Shown: one piece after another, positions 26,060 through 33,167 of the stretch
How the letters are laid out: the number at the start of each line of letters is the position of its first letter
How positions within the stretch are numbered: the first letter of the stretch is position 1
Assembly: GCA_052148155.1 (NCBI GenBank)
Contig: JBKQIY010000153.1
Span: forward strand, 26,920 to 90,919
Source: JBBQER01 sp052148155
Lineage (GTDB): Bacteria > Actinomycetota > Acidimicrobiia > IMCC26256 > PALSA-610
DNA: 64,000 nucleotides
Reading direction: 5' to 3'
Made by a program: the position numbers and the translations under genes
The notes under the pieces: model-generated
Seen by the model: the letters and a program-made list of their open reading frames with translations, nothing else
Databases searched by the model: none
What the model was told of the DNA's origin: nothing

Positions 26060-27614
26060 CAGGTGCCACGGTACTGATCGGCTGCGCCGATCTGGCATCG
26101 GGCAACCCGCCCGGCGTCAGATGAGACTCCACTGCGGCAACGAACGTCGGGTCGCCCGAGACGTCGAGCCGTCCGGCCTCCACGGCACTGGCGACCGTGA
26201 CCGTCCCGGCCAGCACGGACACGAACGCAGGGAACGTGATGTGGAACTCGGCGCGGGCCGGCGCCGGCCTCCCCCGCTGCACCCGCAGCCCCTCGGAGCC
26301 GATCGAAGCTGCGCTGATGCTCCACACATGCGAGCCGATTTCGTCTTCGGCGAGCACGACGAACACGAGCGCATCCGCCCCGAGGTCTCCTGCGAGCGAG
26401 ACCAGACGATCGGCGAGATCCGTCAACGCGAGCGGGACCACTTCACCGGCGGCGAGACGTTCGCATTCGAGCGCGACCTGGTCGTCGTCGAGGCCGGCGA
26501 CGAGGCGTTCGAGCCAACGGGGGTCGCGCTCATTTCGCGTCGGGAGGTGCGGCGTCGCGCGCCGCAACGCGATCAGCGCACCGGCGGCGAGCCCGAGGCC
26601 GAGCCCCAAGGCGGTCGCGACCTCGGCCCGGGCCAAAAGATGCGGGCCGATCGTCGGCAGCTGCGACTTCCATAGGTATGAGAGATCGGTGATACCGCTG
26701 ACGGTCGCGACCATCGCACCGACGAGCAGCATCCCGTACAGCGCCTCGATGCGGCGGCGTCGCACACCCCAGATCGTGATCCCGGCCGCGACCCACACGA
26801 AGACCGACACGAAGTTGTCGCCGAAGAACTGCACTGTCTTGGTCAGCTGCGATCCGGCGCGCGCGACCTCCGCGGTGATCGTGTGCGCCAAGTCGACGCC
26901 GACCAGCCCGACCAGCGCCGCGACGGTCAGGCGAGCGCGACGCGAGCGCGCCACGAACAAGCCTGCCAAAAACCACATGAGTACGAACGGCGCCCACGGC
27001 CAGCCGCTCGGTCCTGGAACCCAGTCCAGACGGCCCTGCACGGCGACCGTCTGGGTCTTGTAACGAAACGCGACCGTCCACTGCGGGATGACGACATGGA
27101 ACGCACCCTCGTCGTGGGCTACGTCGGCCGGTGGAGATAACCCCATCCAGTGGATGCGGTGGTCGTGCCAGATCGCGGTATGCGACCCCGAGATCCGATG
27201 CCACAGCGGCGGAGTCGACGCGCCCGTCCCGATCGCGATCGCAGGAACCGGTGTGGTGCCCAGCCGGGTGCGATTGAGGTACGTCGCCGGCGAACGCAGG
27301 TTCTCGTAGTAGCCGCTCGGTCCGACCCGCAGGTACGGCTCCTCGTCGTAGCCGAGGATGACGATATCGACGCCGGTCCGGTTCGTGAGCTGGAGCTTGT
27401 TGCCGAGTTCGACGACATGGACCGTGACACCCGGGATGGGCGGCGACACCGACCCGAGGACCGTCAGGTAGTTGGTGGGCCGCGGTCCGGCGGCCGTATG
27501 CGCGGACGCGGGCGCGGCCGCCAGAACGACCCCGGCGACCACGACTGCGATCAGTGCCGCGCCGCGACCGGCGGAGCCGCGTGCGGCTCGACCGACCGCT
27601 ATGCGCCCGTCCAC
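26052..27614 (-). CDS. Exported-domain/membrane protein with C-terminal SCP2-like domain
   Basis: 520 residues. A signal peptide ends at ASAHTAAG (about residue 40). An extracytoplasmic domain of about 165 residues follows, rich in His and Trp (HTAIWHDHRIHWMG), then about five TM helices (residues about 210-365). Odd TM number places the C-terminus in the cytoplasm. The last 160 residues contain an SCP2/sterol-carrier-like stretch (FHITFPAFVSVLAGTVTVAS, then AGRLDVSGDPTFVAAVESHL). The ectodomain resembles proteins found near copper-handling genes, but I cannot name it. The 3' end overlaps the lipoprotein gene. The combination of ectodomain, membrane bundle and lipid-binding domain is unusual. 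Confidence 0.75.
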   Translation of the reverse strand: MDGRIAVGRAARGSAGRGAALIAVVVAGVVLAAAPASAHTAAGPRPTNYLTVLGSVSPPIPGVTVHVVELGNKLQLTNRTGVDIVILGYDEEPYLRVGPSGYYENLRSPATYLNRTRLGTTPVPAIAIGTGASTPPLWHRISGSHTAIWHDHRIHWMGLSPPADVAHDEGAFHVVIPQWTVAFRYKTQTVAVQGRLDWVPGPSGWPWAPFVLMWFLAGLFVARSRRARLTVAALVGLVGVDLAHTITAEVARAGSQLTKTVQFFGDNFVSVFVWVAAGITIWGVRRRRIEALYGMLLVGAMVATVSGITDLSYLWKSQLPTIGPHLLARAEVATALGLGLGLAAGALIALRRATPHLPTRNERDPRWLERLVAGLDDDQVALECERLAAGEVVPLALTDLADRLVSLAGDLGADALVFVVLAEDEIGSHVWSISAASIGSEGLRVQRGRPAPARAEFHITFPAFVSVLAGTVTVASAVEAGRLDVSGDPTFVAAVESHLTPGGLPDARSAQPISTVAPDA

Positions 27615-27909
27615 GGGCTCACGCTAGCGGCGCGGACCCGCCGATCGGCATCCGGCCGTCGACCGGCATCCGCGCTGACCCGCGGCGGTCGGTCGTTTCG
27701 GCGGCGACCCTGCGTCGGCGTCGAAGGTGACGGTCAGGTCGACCGCGTCGACGGCCAACCCGTGCGCAAGCATGTCGGTCGTCGCGAACAGGTGCGGCCG
27801 CGCGTGCCGGACCTGCCGAACGGCGCCGTGGGGTGAGGTCCAGCCGTCGCGCTGGCACGGTCGGTCGCGACGCGTCGCCGATGGACGGCCGACGTGGTGG
27901 ACCGGGTCG

Positions 27910-28317
27910 TTACGCGGAGACGTCGACGGAGGTTCCGAGCGACGAGCTCGGGTTGGTCGTCCACCACGAGGCCTCGTCGAACGGGTTGAACGAGTAGGCC
28001 GGCGGCGTGAACACTGCGCCGGTGCTCGCCGCAGCCGACGCCGCAGTCGCCGGTGTTGCGCCCGCGAGCTGTTCGAGCATCGCCGGGTTCTTGTACAGCG
28101 CGTACGCCTGGGCGGTGGCGGCCAGACCGGACAGGTCGGGGAGGCCGGTCGACCCGCCGGTAATGGAACTGAACAGCTCCGACTCTGAACTTGCGAGCAG
28201 GCTGGCGGCCTCCATCGCCGGCGAGGTTGGGCTCGACGTCGCCGAGGTTGGACTCGTTGACGGAACCGCCAGCAGCGATTGGAGCGACGAGCTGGTGGCA
28301 AGATTCGAGATGTCCAC
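27910..28317 (-). CDS. Ser/Ala/Thr-rich small protein, unknown
   Basis: 135 residues from a GTG preceded by AAAGGGGG. Codon third positions are G/C-rich, as in real genes here, and the translation is acidic and uniform (SLLASSESELFSSITGGSTG, then YALYKNPAMLEQLAGATP, ending SWWTTNPSSSLGTSVDVSA). It has no signal peptide or TM helix. I do not recognise it. It sits between the SCP2 membrane protein and asd. A plus-strand frame overlaps it but looks less protein-like. Confidence 0.5.
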   Translation of the reverse strand: MDISNLATSSSLQSLLAVPSTSPTSATSSPTSPAMEAASLLASSESELFSSITGGSTGLPDLSGLAATAQAYALYKNPAMLEQLAGATPATAASAAASTGAVFTPPAYSFNPFDEASWWTTNPSSSLGTSVDVSA

Positions 28318-28365
28318 TCGCCCCCTTTGATCGGTCCGCGGCCGCCGCGACTGGAGTGGCGTCGG

Positions 28366-29409
28366 TCACAACGCGAGCAGGACCTCGGCCATCTGTACGC
28401 CGTTGAGCGCGGCGCCTTTGCGCAGGTTGTCGCCGGTGATCCACAGGTTCAGCGATCCCGGCTCCGACGGGTCCTCGCGCACGCGGCCGACGAGTACCGG
28501 ATCGATGCCCGCGGCGTCGAGTGGGGTCGGGTCGCCGTCACCGTCGTCGACGAGGCGGACTCCGGGTGCGTCGCGCAGCAGCTCGACCGCTTCGACTTTC
28601 GACATTGGACGGTGGAAGCGGACATTGGCCGATACGGCGTGACCGACGTAGACGGGGACGCGCACACAGGTGACGGAACAGCGAATGTCGTCATCGTGGA
28701 GGATCTTGCGAGTTTCGTAGAGCATCTTCCATTCCTCCGACGTGTAGCCCTGTTCCTTCACCGAGCCGGCGAGCGGGATCACGTTGCCGGCGATCGGCTT
28801 CGACCACACGTCACCTTCCACGACCGGGCCGTCGAGCGTGCCCGCCCGTCGGAGTTCCTCACTTCGGCCGGACAGCTTCGTCCATTGCGCGTCGAGTTCG
28901 TGCAAGCCGACCTGACCGGCGCCCGACACCGATTGATACGTCGACACGACCAGTCGGTCGATCCGCGCCGCGCGATGCAACGGAGCGAGGGCGGTGACGG
29001 GGATCATCGTCGTGCAGTTCGGACACGACGCGATGCCTTTCGGCAGCCAACGCAGGTCGTCAGGGTTCACTTCGGCGATCACGAGCGGGACGTCGGGATC
29101 CATCCGGAACGCCGAGGACTTGTCGATCACGCGGGCGCCGCTCGCCGCGGCCTGCGGCGACCATTCTTCCGAGAGGGGCTCGTCGACGTCGACGATGACG
29201 AGGTCGAGACCGTCGAAGCAGCCGGGGCGCAACACCTCGCAGACCACCTCGCGGTTCGCGAACGGCAGCTTGCGGCCCGCGGAACGTTCCGACGCGTACA
29301 CACGCAGCTCCGACACCGGGAAGGCACGCTCCGCGAGGATGCGCAACATTTCGGTGCCGACCAGGCCGGTCGCGCCCATGACACCGACGCTCACGTCGTG
29401 GTCGCTCAT
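28366..29409 (-). CDS. asd: Aspartate-semialdehyde dehydrogenase
   Basis: 347 residues. The N-terminal Rossmann motif GVMGATGLVGTEMLRIL, the SSAFRMDPDVPLVIAEVN segment, the catalytic cysteine in ASCPNCTTM and the VSTYQSVSGAG substrate loop identify Asd. It reduces aspartyl phosphate to aspartate semialdehyde, feeding lysine/diaminopimelate, threonine and methionine synthesis. ATG at 29409 lies one base after the aspartate kinase stop. A GTG-like start at 29424 would only add five residues by overlapping it. Typical actinobacterial lysC-asd operon. Confidence 0.97.
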   Translation of the reverse strand: MSDHDVSVGVMGATGLVGTEMLRILAERAFPVSELRVYASERSAGRKLPFANREVVCEVLRPGCFDGLDLVIVDVDEPLSEEWSPQAAASGARVIDKSSAFRMDPDVPLVIAEVNPDDLRWLPKGIASCPNCTTMIPVTALAPLHRAARIDRLVVSTYQSVSGAGQVGLHELDAQWTKLSGRSEELRRAGTLDGPVVEGDVWSKPIAGNVIPLAGSVKEQGYTSEEWKMLYETRKILHDDDIRCSVTCVRVPVYVGHAVSANVRFHRPMSKVEAVELLRDAPGVRLVDDGDGDPTPLDAAGIDPVLVGRVREDPSEPGSLNLWITGDNLRKGAALNGVQMAEVLLAL

Positions 29410-29410
29410 G

Positions 29411-29902
29411 TCAGCTCGTTCCATCCAGCCCGAACGCGCTGTGCAAGGCCCGCACGCCCGGTTCTACGTCATCTTCGGCGACGACACACGAGATCCTGAT
29501 CGTCGACGTGCTGATCATCTCGATGTTGATTCCTTCGGCTGCGAGCACTTCGAACATCTGCGCGGCGACTCCAGGATTGGTCTTCATGCCAGCACCGACG
29601 AGCGAGACCCGTCCGATGCGCGCGTCGGTGCGGTAGCCGGTGGCTTCGGTTTCGACCACGATCTTGTCCATGCACGACTCGGCTCGGGTGAGATCGCTGC
29701 GAGGAACCGTGAACGAGATGTCGGTACGGCCGGCGGTCGACACGTTCTGGACAATCATGTCGACGTTCACGCCCGCGTCGGCCAACGCGCGGAACCATGT
29801 GGCCGCCACTCCGGGACGGTCGGGAACCTGCTCGATCGTGACTTTGGCTTCGGACGCGTCGTGCGTGACGCCCGAGATGATGGCCTGCTCCATCGAAGTC
29901 AA
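29411..29902 (-). promoter_or_regulatory. Candidate internal translation start for the aspartate kinase beta subunit
   Basis: Codons GAG GAG GAT (29917-29909) form a GAGGAGG ribosome-binding site eight bases before an in-frame TTG at 29902; an ATG follows at 29893 (MEQAIISGV). Corynebacterial and mycobacterial lysC make the beta subunit from an in-frame start at this same place in the protein. Product would be about 160 residues comprising both ACT domains. Confidence 0.5.
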
Positions 29903-30637
29903 CGACGGATCCTCCTCGGTGACCCAGGTACCTGGCCCCCAGGTGAAACTGGAACGGACATGGACTTGCACGTCGTGATTACGGGCGAACTCGACCGACC
30001 GCAACGCCAGCACCCGCCCACCGGTGGCTGCCATCTCGAGCATCTCATCGAACGACACCCGGGGCAGCTTGCGTGCCTTCGACACGATACGCGGATCGGC
30101 CGAGTACACACCTTCGACGTCGGTGTAGATCTCGCACACTTCCGCGCCGAGCGCGGCGGCGAGCGCGACGGCAGTGAGATCGCTGGCACCCCGACCGAGC
30201 GTCGTGATCTCCCGTGCGGTCGACACTCCTTGGAACCCGGCGACGATCGCGACCTTGCCGTCCGCGAGCGCGTCGCGGATCCGGTCGCCTTTGATCTCGA
30301 TGATTTTCGCCCGGTTGTGGACGGTGTCGGTGACGATCCCGGCTTGCGAACCGGTGAACGACATGGCCGGCACATCGAGGTCTTGGACTGCCATACAGAC
30401 GAGCGCCATCGAGATCCGTTCGCCGGCAGTCAACAGCATGTCGAGCTCCCGTCCGTCGGGATGTTCGGCGACGTCGCGCGCGAGCCGGAGGAGATCGTCG
30501 GTCGACTTACCCATCGCGGACACGACGACGACCACATCGTCACCGGCGCGCCGGGTCCGGGCGATGTGATCGGCGACAGCTCGAATGCGGTCGGGATCGG
30601 CGACCGAGGTACCGCCGTATTTCTGGACGACAAGCAC
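29411..30637 (-). CDS. lysC: Aspartate kinase
   Basis: 408 residues from the GTG at 30637 that gives VVQKYGGTSVADPDRIR, aligning with the start of mycobacterial and corynebacterial LysC. The kinase domain (residues 1-230) holds KYGGTSV, SAMGKSTDDLL, FTGSQAG and TLGRGASDLTAVALA. Two ACT domains follow (about 260-400, with SEAKVTIEQVPDRPGVAA and VSLVGAGMKTNPGVAA), so feedback control by lysine and/or threonine is expected. In relatives an internal in-frame start makes a separate beta subunit; such a start is visible here (29902 or 29893). Operon with asd. Confidence 0.97.
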   Translation of the reverse strand: MLVVQKYGGTSVADPDRIRAVADHIARTRRAGDDVVVVVSAMGKSTDDLLRLARDVAEHPDGRELDMLLTAGERISMALVCMAVQDLDVPAMSFTGSQAGIVTDTVHNRAKIIEIKGDRIRDALADGKVAIVAGFQGVSTAREITTLGRGASDLTAVALAAALGAEVCEIYTDVEGVYSADPRIVSKARKLPRVSFDEMLEMAATGGRVLALRSVEFARNHDVQVHVRSSFTWGPGTWVTEEDPSLTSMEQAIISGVTHDASEAKVTIEQVPDRPGVAATWFRALADAGVNVDMIVQNVSTAGRTDISFTVPRSDLTRAESCMDKIVVETEATGYRTDARIGRVSLVGAGMKTNPGVAAQMFEVLAAEGINIEMISTSTIRISCVVAEDDVEPGVRALHSAFGLDGTS

Positions 30638-30700
30638 GGCAATCAAGGCTAGCGGCGGGCCCCGCGCCCGCCCGACAGTTTCCCGGATACATTCTCCGCC

Positions 30701-31501
30701 ATGCCTGCCGCTGACAAACGAGCCCGCAAGAAGGAGAACGCGCGAGCGGCGCGCGAACAGCGGGAAGCGGCCTTGAAGCGCAAAAAGCGCATCCGCTCCG
30801 CGACCACGTTCGGGATCGTCGCCGTGCTGTTCATCGGGGTCGTCGTCCTCATCAGCGTCGCGGGCGGGAAGTCCAAGAAGGCGGCTTCGAAGACCACCAC
30901 CCCAACGACCAAGACCACCACCACGACGGCTGCGGCGCTCCCCGCCGGCTGCGTCGCGACGGTCCCGCCGAAGACGACGAAGCCGTCGTACAAGGCGGCT
31001 CCGGTCTTTACGATCGACCGCTCGAAAACCTATGTCGCCCACGTGTCCACCACGTGCGGGACGTTCGACATCACGCTCGCCGACAAGGTCGCGCCCCTCA
31101 CGGTGAACAGTTTCGTGTTCCTCGCCGACCACCACTTTTATGACGGGTTGACCTTCCAACGGCTCGTCAAAAATTTCGTGATCCAAGGCGGTGACCCGAA
31201 AGGCAACGGGACCGGCGGACCCGGTTATGCGCTTCCGACCGAACCGCCGATCGCCGGCTACGAGCAGGGCAGCGTCGCGATGGCCAACGCCGGCCCGGGG
31301 ACCACCGGCTCACAATTTTTCGTTGCGGTGAGCCCTTCCGGCGCCAAAAGTCTCGGCGGTCCGCCGTACCTCTATTCCGACCTCGGAACCGTCACCAAAA
31401 ACTTCGACGTCGTCCAGAAGCTCATGACGTTCGCGGGGTCGGGCGACGGACCACCGACCCGGCCGCTGTACATGTTCTCGGTGACGATCACGGAGTCGTA
31501 A
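30701..31501 (+). CDS. Membrane-anchored cyclophilin-type peptidyl-prolyl isomerase
   Basis: 266 residues. A basic N-terminal coil (RARKKENARAAREQREAAL) precedes one TM helix (about 35-55, FGIVAVLFIGVVVLISVA), a Thr/Lys linker, and a cyclophilin domain from about residue 105. LTFQRLVKNFVIQGGDPKG has the catalytic Arg, then GTGGPGYALPTE, SVAMANAGPGTTGSQFFVAV and GTVTKNFDVVQKL. It would catalyse proline isomerisation outside the membrane. Common in actinobacteria. ATG at 30701 is the first start after the short divergent promoter shared with lysC. Its end overlaps the convergent S51-like gene by 14 bp. Confidence 0.92.
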   Translation: MPAADKRARKKENARAAREQREAALKRKKRIRSATTFGIVAVLFIGVVVLISVAGGKSKKAASKTTTPTTKTTTTTAAALPAGCVATVPPKTTKPSYKAAPVFTIDRSKTYVAHVSTTCGTFDITLADKVAPLTVNSFVFLADHHFYDGLTFQRLVKNFVIQGGDPKGNGTGGPGYALPTEPPIAGYEQGSVAMANAGPGTTGSQFFVAVSPSGAKSLGGPPYLYSDLGTVTKNFDVVQKLMTFAGSGDGPPTRPLYMFSVTITES

Positions 31502-32198
31502 CGACCTCGGCGAGGTCGGCGACGCCGCCATCGGCGAGGTCAGCGACGGCAACCCCGCCGCGGTACACGGTTGCGTGCCCGGGACCGATCACTTTCCACT
31601 GCGTCGAGTTTTCGCGGACGATCGCGGTGTGTTGGTCGAGCCCGACCAGGACCGCGTCGTGCGGTTGGAGTTCGAGTGATCGCTCTCGGCGATGGTCGGC
31701 GGCGCCGGCATGATCGGGAAAGACGGCCACGCCGCGCACGATGCCAAGACCGACCGTGTAGGCACCGCCGCGCGGGTCGACCATCGGGTCGCAGACGACG
31801 GTCGCGCCCGCACCTGAAGCTGCGATCACCGCGCCGCGGCTGTGGGCGTAGCACAGTGCATCGAAGAGCGCGCTGCCTTTCAAGACCGAGCGCAGATGCA
31901 ACGGCGAACCGTCGGCGATGTACACGAACCGTGCGACGCGCATCGCCGCGACGTGTTCGTCGGCTTCGGCGTCGCGTCGATTCAGGACCGCCAGACCGGC
32001 GGCGGTTGCGCCCAGGCCCCGGAACCAAGCGGTCGCGTGCTCGACGGTGCGTTCTGGATGCTCGAACGCGGCCGCGGTCGGCACGATCAACACGTCGTCG
32101 CAGGACGCCAGATGCAACAGGTGACTGTCGAGCGCCCGGCACGGTTCGGTCCACTCGCCGCCGCCGAGCAACGCGAGGGTTCCCGGCGGCCGCTTCAT
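31488..32198 (-). CDS. Peptidase S51 / cyanophycinase-like protein, nucleophile Ser replaced by Gly
   Basis: 236 residues. LALLGGGEW at the start, ADGSPLHLRSVLKGSALFDAL in the middle and CDPMVDPRGGAYTVGLGIV are typical of the class-I-glutamine-amidotransferase-like S51 group. In active members the nucleophile elbow reads G(T/S)SAGA; here it reads IAASGAGATV, with Gly where the nucleophilic Ser should be. FPDHAGAADHR retains histidines. The protein is therefore probably not a classical serine peptidase and may bind a ligand or act through another residue. ATG at 32198 starts directly at the fold. No neighbour points to cyanophycin. Confidence 0.75.
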   Translation of the reverse strand: MKRPPGTLALLGGGEWTEPCRALDSHLLHLASCDDVLIVPTAAAFEHPERTVEHATAWFRGLGATAAGLAVLNRRDAEADEHVAAMRVARFVYIADGSPLHLRSVLKGSALFDALCYAHSRGAVIAASGAGATVVCDPMVDPRGGAYTVGLGIVRGVAVFPDHAGAADHRRERSLELQPHDAVLVGLDQHTAIVRENSTQWKVIGPGHATVYRGGVAVADLADGGVADLAEVVTTP

Positions 32199-32297
32199 CG
32201 CCCGGGATCCTACGGGCCCGTCGCCACGCGCCCGCCCCTGGCCCGCAGACCTACTCGCCGGTAACCTTTTGGGTTCGACGGGGGCGAAGGAGGACCG

Positions 32298-33152
32298 ATG
32301 GTGGTCAAGCGGGTCGGGATCGTGGGTTCGGGGATCATGGGTTCGGGCATCGCGGAAGTCGCGGCGAAGGCCGGCATCGAAGTCGTGCTCCGCAGCCGTG
32401 CGCAGAGCACTGCCGACGCGATGCTCGCCGGGCTCGAGAAGTCGCTCGCCAAGCAGGTCGAGCGAGCCAAGCTCGACGCGGCCGAGCGTGACACGGTGCT
32501 CGCTCGGGTCCGGGCGGTGACCGATCTCGGCGAGCTCGCGGACTGCGACCTCGTGCTCGAGTCGATCGTCGAGGATCTCGCCGCGAAGAAGCATCTGTTT
32601 ACGGAGCTCGACCGTATCTGTGCCGATCACGCGATCCTTGCGACGAACACGTCGACCCTTCCGGTGATCGAACTCGCGATGGAAACCGGCCGGCCCGACC
32701 GGGTGTGCGGGGTGCACTTCTTCAACCCTGCGCCGATGATGGCGCTCGTCGAGATCGTGCGGGCGATCACATCGTCCGACGAGACCATCGCCGACGCCAC
32801 CGCGTTCGCGCAGGCGTGCGGCAAGAACGCGGTGGCGGTGAAAGACCAGGCCGGGTTCATCGTCAACGCGTTGCTGTTCCCGTACCTCAACAATGCCGCC
32901 AAGCTGTTCGACGCCGGTGTCGCCACCCGTGACGACATCGACGCGGCGATGAAGGGCGGCTGCAACTTCCCGATGGGGCCGCTCGAGCTGCTCGATCTTG
33001 TCGGTTTGGACACGAGCCTTTCGATCCTTGAGGCGCTGTACGGCGAGTTCAAGGACCCCAACTATGCGCCCGCGCCGATCCTGAGGCGGATGGTGTCGGC
33101 CGAGCGTCTGGGTCGCAAGTCGCGCGTCGGTTTCTACGATTACCGCAAATAG
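32298..33152 (+). CDS. hbd: 3-hydroxybutyryl-CoA dehydrogenase
   Basis: 284 residues, the usual length. The NAD-binding motif GIVGSGIMGSGIAEVAAKAG, the catalytic VHFFNPAPMMALVEIV with His, and KDQAGFIVNALLFPYLNNA identify the short-chain 3-hydroxyacyl-CoA dehydrogenase family (FadB2/Hbd). It interconverts acetoacetyl-CoA and 3-hydroxybutyryl-CoA. AAGGAGG at 32287-32293 precedes the ATG. It is 15 bp upstream of the ethylmalonyl-CoA mutase gene, so a role in the ethylmalonyl-CoA pathway is likely, although fatty-acid or polyhydroxybutyrate metabolism could use it as well. Confidence 0.94.
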   Translation: MVVKRVGIVGSGIMGSGIAEVAAKAGIEVVLRSRAQSTADAMLAGLEKSLAKQVERAKLDAAERDTVLARVRAVTDLGELADCDLVLESIVEDLAAKKHLFTELDRICADHAILATNTSTLPVIELAMETGRPDRVCGVHFFNPAPMMALVEIVRAITSSDETIADATAFAQACGKNAVAVKDQAGFIVNALLFPYLNNAAKLFDAGVATRDDIDAAMKGGCNFPMGPLELLDLVGLDTSLSILEALYGEFKDPNYAPAPILRRMVSAERLGRKSRVGFYDYRK

Positions 33153-33167
33153 AGCGACAATGGTCTC

